This document shows, one piece after another, positions 38,294-47,541 of a stretch of DNA of 64,000 nucleotides; the first letter of the stretch is position 1, and every line of letters begins with the position of its first letter. This DNA is from Desulforudis sp. (GTDB lineage Bacteria > Bacillota > Desulfotomaculia > Desulfotomaculales > Desulforudaceae). Location of the stretch: contig QZIR01000012.1 of assembly GCA_003604975.1 (NCBI GenBank), positions 1 to 64,000 on the forward strand, read 5' to 3'. The translations under genes and the position numbers were made by a program. The notes under the pieces are model-generated. The model worked only from the letters and a program-made list of their open reading frames with translations. It ran no database searches and was not told the origin of the DNA.

Positions 38294-38910
38294 TTTGCCA
38301 CCCACTTACCAAAGTTGTTGAGGATGTTTAACCCGAGTTTACTACTCTTCTCGGGGTGAAACTGGATTCCGAAGACGTTCTCACGCCCCACAACGGAGGC
38401 AAACCGGATCCCGTACTCGGTCTCCGCCACGATCACCTCCGGCGTGGACGGGGCCACGAAGTACGAGTGTACAAAATAGAACCGTGCGCCTTCCGTTACC
38501 CCGTCCAGGAGCGGTACCGGCTGCCGGATTTCAATCTCGTTCCAACCCATGTGCGGCACGATCAGGCCGGGCGGCAACCGGCGGACTGTTCCCGGAAACA
38601 CCCCCAGCCCCGTGGTCAAGCCAAACTCCTCGCTGTGCTCAAACAGCAACTGCTGGCCGAGGCAAATCCCCAGGAAAGGCTTGCCCTCGTCGATGGCCCG
38701 GTAAATGGCGTCCACCATCCCGGCCTCGCGCAGGTTGCGCATGGCGTCGGCAAAGGCTCCGACGCCGGGTAGGATCACCCCGTCCGCCCGGTCCACCCCT
38801 TCCGGGTCGCCGACAATCTCGGCCTGCCAGCCGACTGTCTCCAGGCCCTTCTGCACGCTGCGCAGGTTGCCCATCCCATAGTCAATAATGGCGATATACA
38901 AGTTTGTCAC
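38287..38910 (-). CDS. hisH: imidazole glycerol phosphate synthase, glutaminase subunit
   Basis: Class I glutamine amidotransferase that feeds ammonia to HisF. Triad residues are Cys in FLGICLGQQ near residue 81, and His and Glu in FGIQFHPEKS near 186. Begins YIAIIDYGMGNLRSVQKG. 207 residues, normal length. Separated from hisB by the long copy of repeat B. Confidence 0.96.
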   Translation of the reverse strand: MTNLYIAIIDYGMGNLRSVQKGLETVGWQAEIVGDPEGVDRADGVILPGVGAFADAMRNLREAGMVDAIYRAIDEGKPFLGICLGQQLLFEHSEEFGLTTGLGVFPGTVRRLPPGLIVPHMGWNEIEIRQPVPLLDGVTEGARFYFVHSYFVAPSTPEVIVAETEYGIRFASVVGRENVFGIQFHPEKSSKLGLNILNNFGKWVAKC

Positions 38911-38941
38911 CTATCCAGTCGTAGTAATGCAAGGGTACAGG

Positions 38942-39189
38942 CGGGACTGGGTTTACCTAACCGGCGACTTGCGTAGCTTCAGGAAACCGTTCTTAACGAC
39001 GGTGAGGCTTGCGTGGCCGTCGACGAGGACGTTCGCGGGCGCTTCCGCTTCAAAACTGATCCAGACCGCGACAGCGTCCACTCGGCAAAAGGCGGCCGCG
39101 AACAATCCACAGGAGACGTAGCCACGCACCGAACCTAGTTTAGAACGGTCGAAGCGGAGCACCGGAGCCGGGGGGTAAACCCAGTGCCG
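38942..39189. repeat. repeat B, long copy with inverted ends
   Basis: About 248 bp between hisB and hisH. Left tip CGGGACTGGGTTTACC, right tip GGTAAACCCAGTGCCG: nearly perfect 14-15 base inverted repeats. A minus-strand frame of 69 codons starting MLRFDRSKLGSVRGY fills most of it but resembles no family I know. The shortened copy at 37465 lacks this frame. It looks like a small non-autonomous mobile element. Confidence 0.7.
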
Positions 39190-39206
39190 TATGGTTCTAT
39201 AGCGAC

Positions 39207-39791
39207 TCAGTTTATAACCCCTTTGGTGGACGGAATTCCCTTCCCCTGGTTGACCGCCACGGCGTCACCCAGCGCCCGGCCCAGGCCCTTGAACACCGCC
39301 TCGATGATGTGGTGAGTATTCCGGCCAGCCAGCACGCGCACGTGCAGGTTAAAGCGGCCATTCATCGCCAGGGCCTGCAGGAACTCCGGCACCAGTTCGG
39401 TCTCAAAGCCTCCGAGGCGCTCTGTCCGCAGCTGCCCGTCAAAGACCATGAAACCGCGCCCGCTGAGGTCGATGGCTACCAGTACTAGGGCCTCGTCCAT
39501 CGGGATCAGCGCATGCCCGAACCGGCGGATGTCTTCCTTGGTCCCGAGAGCCCGGACCAGCGCCTCACCCAGGCAGATACCGATGTCTTCAACGGTATGG
39601 TGGGCATCTACCTGAAGATCCCCCTGGGCGTCTAAGGTCAGGTCAAACCCGCTGAACTTAGCCATCAGGGTTAACATGTGCTCCATGAAGGGTACTCCGG
39701 TATCCAGGCGGCAGCCACCGGTCCCATCCACGTCCAGGGTTAGCCTGATGTCGGTCTCCCCGGTTTGTCGCTGAATCTCCGCCTTGCGCAT
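39207..39791 (-). CDS. hisB: imidazoleglycerol-phosphate dehydratase
   Basis: Manganese-dependent dehydratase converting IGP to imidazole-acetol phosphate. Shows GVPFMEHML near residue 35, DAHHTVEDIGICLGEAL near 60 and GRNTHHIIEAVFKGLGRAL near 158, the paired HHxxE metal motifs. ATG 39791 begins MRKAEIQRQTGETD. About 194 residues: the monofunctional bacterial form, without the phosphatase domain of enterobacterial HisB. Confidence 0.96.
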   Translation of the reverse strand: MRKAEIQRQTGETDIRLTLDVDGTGGCRLDTGVPFMEHMLTLMAKFSGFDLTLDAQGDLQVDAHHTVEDIGICLGEALVRALGTKEDIRRFGHALIPMDEALVLVAIDLSGRGFMVFDGQLRTERLGGFETELVPEFLQALAMNGRFNLHVRVLAGRNTHHIIEAVFKGLGRALGDAVAVNQGKGIPSTKGVIN

Positions 39792-39902
39792 ACATCTGCA
39801 CCTCCATAAGGTTCGGCTTCTCAATACACACAGCCTTTTTCCCAAATTTTATCGAGTTATTAAAAATATTAAAGGTTTGACCCCAAGGCTTCGACCGAAA
39901 AC

Positions 39903-40982
39903 TTAAAAACTTAAGCCTGACCCCAGTACTTCTTCCAAGGATTCGAGAAACTTGGTGTTTTCCTCCGGTCGCCCGAACGACACCCGTAGGCAGCGCTCCA
40001 GTCCGGGACCGCCCAGGTCGCGGATCAGCACCCCGCGGGCCAGCAGTCCCTGGTAGACAGTCTGTGCGTCAAGCGGCGTCCAGAACAGGACATAGTTCGC
40101 TTCGGTCGGGTAGGCCTCGACCCCGGGGAGCAGGCGCAGCCGCTCATACAAGGCGGCGCCATCCCGCATCAGCACCTCGATCTGCGGTGCAAACAAAGAC
40201 CGGTTCTCCAGGACCGTTCTGGCGGCAAGCTGTGCAAAAGCGTCGACGTTGAAGGGCTGTTTCACCCGCCACACAGCGTCAATCACGTCCGGATGCGCCA
40301 GCATGTAGCCCACCCGTAGTCCGGCCAGGCCGAAGGCCTTGGAAAAGGTACGCAGCACCACCAGGTTCGGATAACGCCCAAGCAGCGAAACGCTACTTTT
40401 ACCGCAGAACTCGAAGTAGGCCTCATCAAGGACCACGATCCCGTCGAACCCGGTCAGAACCTGCTCGACGGTCTCCGGCGGGATGGTGTTGCCCGACGGA
40501 TTGTTGGGGGAGCACAGCACCATTACCTTCGCCGGGACCTCCTGCGCAGCCTGGAGCAACCGTTCCGGATCCACAGCGAAATCTGGATCCCGGTTCACCG
40601 CCACCGGCTCCGCACCGGCGATCACCGTATGAATCCGGTACATCCCGAAAGTCGGCGTGGCGATCAACACCCGCCCGCCAACCGCGAAAGTCAGAAACAG
40701 GTTCAGGATCAGTTCATCCGAACCGTTTCCCACAAAGACATTCTCCGCAGACAAACCGGTGTAGGCGGCGATGGCCTCGCGCAGTTCCCGGGCCTCGGCG
40801 TCGGGATAACGCACAAAGGTCTGGCCGTCCACCCGCTCGAAAATGCCGGTGAGCAACTCGGGTGGAAAATCATAAGGATTCTCGTTGGCGTCCAGTTTCA
40901 CAACCCCGGTGTGAACCGGAACGTGGTAGGGCACCAAGTCCCGCAATACCGGCCGCACCAGCCCGGCAATATCATTCTTCAT
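39903..40982 (-). CDS. hisC: histidinol-phosphate aminotransferase
   Basis: PLP enzyme converting imidazole-acetol phosphate to histidinol phosphate. Begins MKNDIAGLVRPVLRDL, with KLDANENPYDFPP near residue 29, SPNNPSGNTIP near 157 and the PLP lysine in LRTFSKAFGLAGLRVGY near 218. ATG 40982 overlaps the hisD stop by 11 bases; a longer reading frame upstream only runs through hisD in another frame. Confidence 0.96.
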   Translation of the reverse strand: MKNDIAGLVRPVLRDLVPYHVPVHTGVVKLDANENPYDFPPELLTGIFERVDGQTFVRYPDAEARELREAIAAYTGLSAENVFVGNGSDELILNLFLTFAVGGRVLIATPTFGMYRIHTVIAGAEPVAVNRDPDFAVDPERLLQAAQEVPAKVMVLCSPNNPSGNTIPPETVEQVLTGFDGIVVLDEAYFEFCGKSSVSLLGRYPNLVVLRTFSKAFGLAGLRVGYMLAHPDVIDAVWRVKQPFNVDAFAQLAARTVLENRSLFAPQIEVLMRDGAALYERLRLLPGVEAYPTEANYVLFWTPLDAQTVYQGLLARGVLIRDLGGPGLERCLRVSFGRPEENTKFLESLEEVLGSGLSF

Positions 40983-42270
40983 CGTTAATTCCTTCCTCCA
41001 GGCGCAGTTGAATGGCCCGGGCGTGGGCCGAAAGTCCCTCCACCTCCGCCAGGTGCACCGCCGCCGGGCCGATCCGGGCGATCCCGTGCCGGTAACAGGA
41101 TACGACGTTAATCCGCTTAATAAAAGCGTCCACCCCGAGTGCGGAAAAGAAGCGGGCGGTACCCCCCGTGGGGAGGACGTGGTTGGGACCGGATACGTAA
41201 TCGCCCAGGGACACCGGGGCGTAGGGACCCAGAAACACAGTGCCGGCGTTCTTGATCCGGCCGAGCCATTCAAAGGGGTCCCGCACCATCAGCTCCAAGT
41301 GCTCCGGGGCATAACGGTTGGCCAGACCCACGGCTTCGTCCAGGTCGCGCGTGATCACGATCATCGCCCCGTCCTTCAGGGCCTGGTCCAGCAACTCGCG
41401 CCGCCCGAGTGTGGCGAGCTGTCTTTTGACCTCATCCCGTACCAAACCCGCGAGTTCCCAACTTGGCGTCAGGAGCACGGCCTGGGCGCGGATATCGTGT
41501 TCAGCCTGGGAGAGGATGTCGGCGGCCACGTAAACCGGATTGGCCTCACCATCGGCGATGATCAGCACCTCGGACGGCCCGGCCAGCATGTCGATGTCCA
41601 CCTGGCCGAAGACCTGCTGTTTGGCCAGCGTCACGTAAATGTTCCCCGGCCCGGTAATCTTGTCGACCTTGCGGATGGTTTCCGTGCCGTAGGCCAGCGC
41701 GGCGATCGCCTGAGCTCCGCCGACACGGTAGATCTCCGTGATTCCCGCTTCGGCGGCCGCCACCAGCGTATACGGGCTGATCCTGCCCCCCGCCGAAGGT
41801 GGCGTCACCATTACAATCTCTTTGACCCTAGCAACCGCAGCCGGGACACCGTTCATCAGGACAGATGAGGGGTAAGTCGCCGTCCCGCCGGGCACATAGA
41901 CCCCGACCCGTTCCACGGGCCTGATCACCTGGCCCAAGTAGCCCCCGTCCTCCGCATCAAGCCAGGACGGCGGGAGCTGCTTGCGGTGAAAATCGTAGAT
42001 CCGATCTTTGGCCAGGCGGATCGCGGCGAGGAACTCGTCCCCCACCATCCGGTAGGCGGCCTTGATTTCCTCTTCACTCACCCGCAGATCGGCGGGCTGG
42101 ACCGGCGTCCGGTCAAAGCGCTCGGTAAACGTGCACAGGGCCTCGTCACCGCGCTCCCGCACCGCCGACACAATCTCGTCGACCTGGATCACGATTTCCT
42201 CCGGCGCCGTAAAGTCCCTTTTGATCAACCTGAGGAGTTCGGGGTTGCCGGCTTCGATGGTTCTTATCAA
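40972..42270 (-). CDS. hisD: histidinol dehydrogenase
   Basis: Zinc and NAD enzyme for the last two steps of histidine synthesis. Shows PGGTATYPSSVLMN near residue 128, GGAQAIAALAYGTETI near 197, KITGPGNIYV, AGPSEVLIIAD near 258, AEHDIRAQAVLL, and ASNHVLPTGG-type zinc site as GPNHVLPTGGTARF near 356. 432 residues, normal. It is the first visible gene of the operon; hisG and hisZ, which commonly precede it in related genomes, are not in the 200 bases upstream. Confidence 0.96.
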   Translation of the reverse strand: MIRTIEAGNPELLRLIKRDFTAPEEIVIQVDEIVSAVRERGDEALCTFTERFDRTPVQPADLRVSEEEIKAAYRMVGDEFLAAIRLAKDRIYDFHRKQLPPSWLDAEDGGYLGQVIRPVERVGVYVPGGTATYPSSVLMNGVPAAVARVKEIVMVTPPSAGGRISPYTLVAAAEAGITEIYRVGGAQAIAALAYGTETIRKVDKITGPGNIYVTLAKQQVFGQVDIDMLAGPSEVLIIADGEANPVYVAADILSQAEHDIRAQAVLLTPSWELAGLVRDEVKRQLATLGRRELLDQALKDGAMIVITRDLDEAVGLANRYAPEHLELMVRDPFEWLGRIKNAGTVFLGPYAPVSLGDYVSGPNHVLPTGGTARFFSALGVDAFIKRINVVSCYRHGIARIGPAAVHLAEVEGLSAHARAIQLRLEEGINDEE

Positions 42271-42514
42271 TGAAGAACTTCCTTTCGCTCAAAGGGAAAA
42301 GTGGATTTCCTGATCACCTGTGGGGACTCAATAATAAGATTATAATACTTTCCTTTAAAACAAAAAACCCCGCAATGACAAGAATGTCCATCCCTAAAGT
42401 CCGTTCACCTGCAATACTGACCGGGCTGCCGGAAAGAATAGCATTGAATTGATCGAATCAACACCGGGCGAAAGAACCGGAATGCATGGCCCTACTCAGA
42501 TAGGATGATGCGGT

Positions 42515-43000
42515 GTGGCGGAAGCTATAAGCTCCGGGGACAGCAGGCTCAAAAAGGGGCGACCGTTGGGGTTCTTTGAAAAGTACCTGACCCTGTGGGT
42601 ACTGCTCAGTATGGCCGTCGGCATCGGCCTGGGGGCGCTTCTGCCCCAGACCGCGGAAGTTCTTAACGCGATGTCTATCGCCCAGGTCAACATCCCGATC
42701 GCCTTCCTGCTGTTCGGAATGATGTACCCGATTATGGTACAGATCGATTTCAGCGAGATTGTCCAGGCCTTCCGGAACCCCAAACCGGTAGCGCTTACGC
42801 TGATCATTAACTGGGGTGTAAAACCCTTTACCATGCTCTTTTTCGCCTGGCTGTTCTTTCACGTTATCTGGGCTCCGTTCTTCACATTCGAAGAAGCCTC
42901 TTCATATATCGCCGGCCTGATCCTGCTCGGAATCGCCCCGTGTACGGCCATGGTCCTGGTCTTTATGGGCGCCTTTGTCAATCCCGTGCGGAGCGTGTTT
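42515..43000 (+). pseudogene. truncated ACR3-type arsenite permease (copy 1)
   Basis: The plus-strand frame starts GTG 42515 and encodes the N-terminal part of an ACR3 pump: [39 protein letters not shown] and the substrate-site Cys in GIAPCTAMVLVF. Homology stops shortly after residue 155, and the frame continues to 43066 only as the antisense of the FmdE gene. It is about four-fifths identical in DNA to the start of the second remnant at 51709. The junction with fmdE (roughly 42960-43010) is a rearrangement point. Confidence 0.8.
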
Positions 43001-43621
43001 TATGGTTCCGACACGAAAGCCCTTCTCTTCAATGAAGTACCCGTCTCCGGCACAGGGACGGCATAAGGCCTTTCCTTCACGGTAAACCTCACACCCGTCC
43101 CGTACCACAATGCCGCAGTGGGTACAGACCGTCTTGGATCGCGTCGGTCCCGGCATCATCGTGGACGTAAGCGGAACTTCCACCCGGTACACATTGAACA
43201 ACAGCGCTTCGCTCATAAATGGGTAAGCCCGCAATTCCCGTGCATACGGTTGGGAAATGTCCGGAAACATTCAGGCCGCCAACTCACGCGAATCCTCCCG
43301 GGCCACCACCCGAACCGCTTTACTGGTCGCCAGGTTTACAAAGGTAGCCGCCATGATTCCATAGTCCCGGTACTTGAGTGAACGACGACCGAGACGGCAG
43401 TTGGTGACCGTCTGGACGGCGTCCGCGGCACAACGATCCATCTCCACAAAAACAATAAGCTTCTTTAGCTGATGCAATTCGTCGGGGTTTTCGAGACCGA
43501 TGAGTTTTAGGCCCAGCAGGGCCATACGCACACCGATTATCTGGCCGGGGCAAAGGTGGCCGTGTTCGGCGGCGGAGCGGTTGAGCAGGGTAGTGAAGGA
43601 GCGTCCGCCAGTAGCTGTCAA
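42998..43621 (-). pseudogene. FmdE-family protein interrupted by an in-frame TGA
   Basis: TTG 43621, 8 bases after AGGAGG, starts a protein with the FmdE core: [15 protein letters not shown] near residue 19, [17 protein letters not shown] near 54 and [12 protein letters not shown]. At 43273-43271 a TGA interrupts the frame between SRELAA and MFPDISQPYAREL; the same frame continues to the zinc finger CTHCGIVVRDG and LCRPCAGDGYF. The TGA could derive from CGA (Arg). No SECIS-like hairpin follows, so a nonsense mutation is more likely than selenocysteine. The 3' end abuts the ACR3 remnant. Confidence 0.75.
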
Positions 43622-43793
43622 TAGCGCACACCTCCTGATTATAGGAATAAGAATGGTGCATAAACATATTTGGATATCTTCACCTATCCAGCGACAAAAC
43701 GGGACTTGTCTGGACCGCCACCCCCTCTTTCTCCGGTAATTGATAGTCTATTAACTAATAATACCACAATCGTGCCAATTTTTGAACAATAAG

Positions 43794-44189
43794 CTACTGT
43801 TCGATGCTAGGAATCCCTTTCTCCCGTCCTTCCAAACGGCGACAGCGTTCACATCCCAAACTATGGTCTTCAGGCTCGACCAAACCTTCCACGGGTTTAA
43901 CGCACCGATCGGCAAAACGCTGGTGATCCCGTAGGAAGTTCTCACGCTCAATGGCGTAAAAAACCCACTTCCCCTCACGCCGATCCCGAATCAATCCCGC
44001 CTGCCGTAAAATCCTCAGGTGGTGAGAAACTGCGGATTGGCTCATGTTAAGAGCATATACCAGTTCACAGACACACTTTTCACCACCGGACAGCAACTGA
44101 ATGATCCGTAACCTGGTTTCGTCCGAGAGAGCCTTAAGGTATTCCACCATCGCCCGCAAGGCTGCCACCCCTATTCTATGTATCGACAC
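43794..44189 (-). CDS. arsR: ArsR-family arsenic-responsive repressor
   Basis: Winged-helix repressor of the SmtB/ArsR family. LKALSDETRLRIIQLL is followed by the arsenite-binding CVCEL motif (Cys39 and Cys41 from the GTG at 44189) in helix 3, and the recognition helix SQSAVSHHLRILRQAGLI. Extra Cys residues lie in the C terminus (DRCVKPV, GCERCRRL). It is divergent from the ACR3 pump across a 293-base control region. An ATG at 44150 is an alternative start. Confidence 0.93.
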   Translation of the reverse strand: MSIHRIGVAALRAMVEYLKALSDETRLRIIQLLSGGEKCVCELVYALNMSQSAVSHHLRILRQAGLIRDRREGKWVFYAIERENFLRDHQRFADRCVKPVEGLVEPEDHSLGCERCRRLEGREKGIPSIEQ

Positions 44190-44208
44190 ACTCTAATATG
44201 TTTGATTC

Positions 44209-44237
44209 ATTATACGGTTCCTGTTGCCCAGCGTCAA
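44209..44237 (-). promoter_or_regulatory. sigma-A promoter of arsR
   Basis: On the minus strand TTGACG (44237-44232) and TATAAT (44214-44209) are exactly 17 bases apart, 20 bases before the first possible arsR start. Strong match to consensus. The adjoining ATCAAACATATTAGA stretch could be part of the operator. Confidence 0.65.
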
Positions 44238-44402
44238 ACTCATACAGCGGAGATCCCGCCGTTCAGTCCCGTGGCCGGTAATGCTGGGCGTGAGCAATAC
44301 AACCCCGCCATTTGACAGTCAGCCGTACTGTGCCCTTTTCATTTTCTTTTCGCTGACTAAATGGTAGATTGACAATCAAGAGGTCTTAGCTTATGATCGT
44401 GT

Positions 44403-44418
44403 TATAATATTTAAATAT
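44403..44418 (+). promoter_or_regulatory. -10 box with overlapping ArsR-type operator for the ACR3 gene
   Basis: TATAAT (44403-44408) merges into the perfect 12-base palindrome ATATTTAAATAT (44407-44418), an AT-rich dyad as used by ArsR/SmtB repressors. No good -35 box was found at the right distance. A second dyad, GACAGCC/GGCTGTC, follows at about 44432-44450 in the leader. Confidence 0.5.
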
Positions 44419-44482
44419 GTTGAACTAGCATTGACAGCCTATCCGGCTGTCCGTTTTAGAAAGATAGTGGGAGGAATGACTA

Positions 44483-45586
44483 GTGCAAGCGATTCTCAAA
44501 AGACTTCAGGACTTCCGGCTGCTGCCCGTATTCGTACTGGTCAGCATGGGTGTGGGCATTCTGATCGGGAAGCAGTACGGGATCTCAGAGTTCCAACTCA
44601 CCCCGCCGATCGACGCCCTGGCCCAAATCGCCCGCGGCGAATATGTGTGGACTCTGCCCAACTTCCTGGCGCTGGGCGTGGTTATCGGACTGTTTCTAAT
44701 GATCTACCCGGCCATGACCAAGATCCGCTTCGAGGATCTCGGCAAGGCCGTCCGTTCACCGAAGCAGTTGCTACTCGTGATGTTTTTCAACTACGCCGTC
44801 GCCCCCTTCTTTATGTTCTTGTTGGCAAAGCTGTTCCTGTCCAACCACCCGGACTTATACGTCGGTCTCATCATCTACGGGTTAGCCCCCTGTATTGCGA
44901 TGGTCATCGTGTTCACCTTCCTAGCGCTGGGTAACAACGCCCTGGCCATCGTGCTGGTGGCAATCAATTCGATCATCCAGATGCTCTTGATCCCGGTGTA
45001 CGCCAAGCTCCTATTGGGTGATGTCCAGTTTGACGTGCTGGTCGTCGGCTACAGCGTGCTGCTGTACCTAGGCCTGCCCCTGCTGGCCGGTTTCCTCACG
45101 CGGCGGATCGGGGTGGGCCGTATGGGCGAGGAAGGGTTTGAACGGTTCCGGCCCTACCTAGACTCCCTATCCATTATCGGCCTGCTCTTCACCCTGATCG
45201 TGATGTTCGCCCTGAAAGGCGACCTGATTCTGGAGTCGCCCCAGATCATCCTGCTCATGGCTGTACCGATGACCATTTTCTTCTGGGTGATGTTCGGGGT
45301 CGTTTACCTTACCTGCTGGAAGCTCGGCTTTACCTATGAAGACTCCGTGGCCGCCGGTTTCAACAGCACCGGCCGCGACTTTGAGATCGCCATCGCCATC
45401 GCCATCACCGCCTTCAACCCGGTCGTGGCCTTGGCCACTGTGGTCGGCCCGCTGATCGAGGTACCGGTGATGCTGGCTCTGGTCTGGTTTGCCCGCGCCA
45501 CCCGTGACAAGCTTTTCCCGGGACGGCACGTGGGATCACAGGTCAAGCTACAGCCCGAATCAAGCAGGGAAATCGCTTCTTCCTAG
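44483..45586 (+). CDS. acr3: ACR3-family arsenite efflux pump
   Basis: Ten-helix membrane permease of the bile acid/arsenite family that expels As(III). The 367-residue protein keeps the key residues: the Cys in YGLAPCIAMVIVF near residue 137 and the Glu in NSTGRDFEIAIAIA near 303. GTG 44483 lies 8 bases after GGGAGGA. It is the only intact ACR3 gene of three here. Its divergent neighbour is arsR, and arsA and arsD converge on it from the right, consistent with an ATPase-assisted pump. Confidence 0.93.
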   Translation: MQAILKRLQDFRLLPVFVLVSMGVGILIGKQYGISEFQLTPPIDALAQIARGEYVWTLPNFLALGVVIGLFLMIYPAMTKIRFEDLGKAVRSPKQLLLVMFFNYAVAPFFMFLLAKLFLSNHPDLYVGLIIYGLAPCIAMVIVFTFLALGNNALAIVLVAINSIIQMLLIPVYAKLLLGDVQFDVLVVGYSVLLYLGLPLLAGFLTRRIGVGRMGEEGFERFRPYLDSLSIIGLLFTLIVMFALKGDLILESPQIILLMAVPMTIFFWVMFGVVYLTCWKLGFTYEDSVAAGFNSTGRDFEIAIAIAITAFNPVVALATVVGPLIEVPVMLALVWFARATRDKLFPGRHVGSQVKLQPESSREIASS

Positions 45587-45608
45587 ACGTCCTTGGCGCA
45601 CGATTGTA

Positions 45609-45639
45609 AACCCGGCTCTCGAGGAGAGCCGGGTTTTTT
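45609..45639. terminator. strong bidirectional terminator between acr3 and arsA
   Basis: Twelve-base perfect arms AACCCGGCTCTC (45609-45620) and GAGAGCCGGGTT (45624-45635) around a 3-base loop, followed on the plus strand by six T. It sits between convergent acr3 and arsA. Confidence 0.9.
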
Positions 45640-45654
45640 GGGTTATTTATCGGG

Positions 45655-47535
45655 CTACAGCCGATTCCAGTCCGTGAGGACTTCCGCACCCGGAGGCTTG
45701 GCCCGGTCCGGCGGGCCGAAACGGGCATCATCCCGCAGGGCTGTGGAAAACAGCTCTTCGAGACCGTGCCTTCCCAAAGGCGCTTCGATCTGCCAGGGAA
45801 TGTACACCGTTTTTGGAGCCAGTTCATCAATGACCTTGGTCAGCCACGGGCCCTCAGCCCGGGCCAGGCTCGTGAGGACGGGGTCGCTGGCCTGAACCCC
45901 GGTCCAGGTCTGGTTGATAATCCACCAGGCCGGTTCGATCTCGGCCCGGCGCAGGTCATCCTGCAGTCGGGAGGCCTCTAAAACCGGTGTGGCCTGGGCA
46001 AGTGTCACCACCAGGACGTGGGTCAGCTCGGGATCCCGCAGACGGGGCAGGAGCATCCGGACTTCCTCCGGTACGCCGCCGGTGTTCCGTTCTACCTCCC
46101 GGTGGTAGGCCTGGGTCGCATCCAGCAGGAGCAGGGTGTGTCCCGTCGGTGCGGTGTCCAAAACCACAAAGCCTTCGTCCACCTTGGCCACCGCCCGCGC
46201 GAAGGCCCGGAAAACAGCGATTTCTTCGGTGCAGGGAGAGGCCAGGTCTTCGGCCAGGAGTGCCCGGCCTTCCTCGTCCAACTCCGCCCCGGCCGTACGC
46301 ATGACCTCGTCACGGTAAGCCGTGACCTCGGCCGCCGGATCAATATGGCTGACCGACAGCCGTTCTTCTTCACCCCGTTGAGCGCCCGCCAGGGTAATTT
46401 CCAGGTGTGCCGTGGGATCGGTGGTGGAAAGGTGTACACGGTGCCCCTGCTCCGCCAGGGCCAGCGCCATCGCCGCGGCGACGGTTGTCTTACCGACCCC
46501 GCCCTTGCCCATCACCAGGACCACGCCCTTCTCACGCGCGCCCAGATCCGCCAGTATGGCATCCAATCCCTGCGGAGCGTTGATGCTGCCTGCTTCTTCT
46601 TCGGCGTAGGCAGGGGCTTTCGGACTCTGTCCCGGCCCGAGGTGAGTAACATCCGATCGGCCCTCCCGGATCTGCTCGGCCAGAATGCGCAGGCCGGCCA
46701 ATCCCACCGGCAGTACCGGCAGCAGCGGTACCACCAGGCGCGGGAACCCCCTGATCGCCGCCGGTATATGGTCCAGGGCTTCCTGCTGCCGCTCCTTGAA
46801 GGCTTGAGCCACACGGTCTTCTCCGGTGGTCGTCAGGACACCGTTAATCACCAGTCGCTGGTTGGTGAGGCCCAGTTCCTGCAGTTCCTTTCCTGCTCTG
46901 GCCGCCTCCGCCAAGGCCGAAGGCTCGGCTCTCGTCACCAGAAAGAGAGTGGTAAAGCCGATGTCACTCAAGCTCGACACCGCATTCTCATACTTCTGCC
47001 GTTCTTCCCCCAACCCGGACACAGGCCCGATACAGGACGCGCCGTGCACATTGTCACCCAGGAAACCGGACCAGGCTTTGGGCAGGGCGAGCAAGCGTAG
47101 CGTATGACCGGTGGGTGCCGTATCGAAGACAACATGGTCGTAGTCGGACTCACCATCCGTATCACACAAGAGACTGGTGAAGAGGGAGAAGGTCGCGATC
47201 TCCAGCGTACATGAGCCGGAAAGCTGCTCTTCCATAGACGCGACTACCTCTTTCGGCATCGTTTCGCGATAGGGGCCGATGACCTTCTCGCGGTATTCCC
47301 TGGCGGCCTCTTCGGGATCCAGGTTAAGCGCCCATAAGCCGTCAACTCCGGCTATTGCCGTCGGCTGTTGACCGATTTCGGTTTCAAAGACATCATTCAG
47401 GTTCGATGCCGGATCGGTGCTCACCAAAAGGACTCTCTTACCTGCATCGGCCAGGTTCATCGCCATTGCACAAGCCACGGATGTTTTCCCAACGCCGCCC
47501 TTGCCCGTGAAAAACAGGTAGCGTGTAGCGTCCAA
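45655..47535 (-). CDS. arsA: arsenite-stimulated pump ATPase ArsA
   Basis: Cytosolic ATPase that energises ArsB/ACR3 arsenite export. Two homologous halves are seen: P-loops GKGGVGKTS (11-19) and GKGGVGKTT (343-351), and DTAPTGHTL signature sequences near 138 and 462. Three cysteines in the metalloid-site contexts are kept: Cys109 (SGSCTLEIA), Cys168 (GASCIGP) and Cys435 (SPCTEEIA). The 626-residue length is slightly above E. coli ArsA. It starts 6 bases after arsD ends. Confidence 0.95.
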   Translation of the reverse strand: MDATRYLFFTGKGGVGKTSVACAMAMNLADAGKRVLLVSTDPASNLNDVFETEIGQQPTAIAGVDGLWALNLDPEEAAREYREKVIGPYRETMPKEVVASMEEQLSGSCTLEIATFSLFTSLLCDTDGESDYDHVVFDTAPTGHTLRLLALPKAWSGFLGDNVHGASCIGPVSGLGEERQKYENAVSSLSDIGFTTLFLVTRAEPSALAEAARAGKELQELGLTNQRLVINGVLTTTGEDRVAQAFKERQQEALDHIPAAIRGFPRLVVPLLPVLPVGLAGLRILAEQIREGRSDVTHLGPGQSPKAPAYAEEEAGSINAPQGLDAILADLGAREKGVVLVMGKGGVGKTTVAAAMALALAEQGHRVHLSTTDPTAHLEITLAGAQRGEEERLSVSHIDPAAEVTAYRDEVMRTAGAELDEEGRALLAEDLASPCTEEIAVFRAFARAVAKVDEGFVVLDTAPTGHTLLLLDATQAYHREVERNTGGVPEEVRMLLPRLRDPELTHVLVVTLAQATPVLEASRLQDDLRRAEIEPAWWIINQTWTGVQASDPVLTSLARAEGPWLTKVIDELAPKTVYIPWQIEAPLGRHGLEELFSTALRDDARFGPPDRAKPPGAEVLTDWNRL

Positions 47536-47541
47536 CGAACC

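Noticed and set aside
38953-39162. 69-codon frame inside repeat B as a real gene
   Set aside because: It is missing from the shortened copy of the element, resembles no known protein and has no clear ribosome-binding site.
42271-42470. T-box or other leader upstream of hisD
   Set aside because: No specifier-loop or T-box sequence could be recognised; only an AT-rich stretch with a weak TATAAT.
44369-44408. TTGACA plus TATAAT as a promoter for acr3
   Set aside because: The two boxes are 28 bases apart, too far for a sigma-A promoter.
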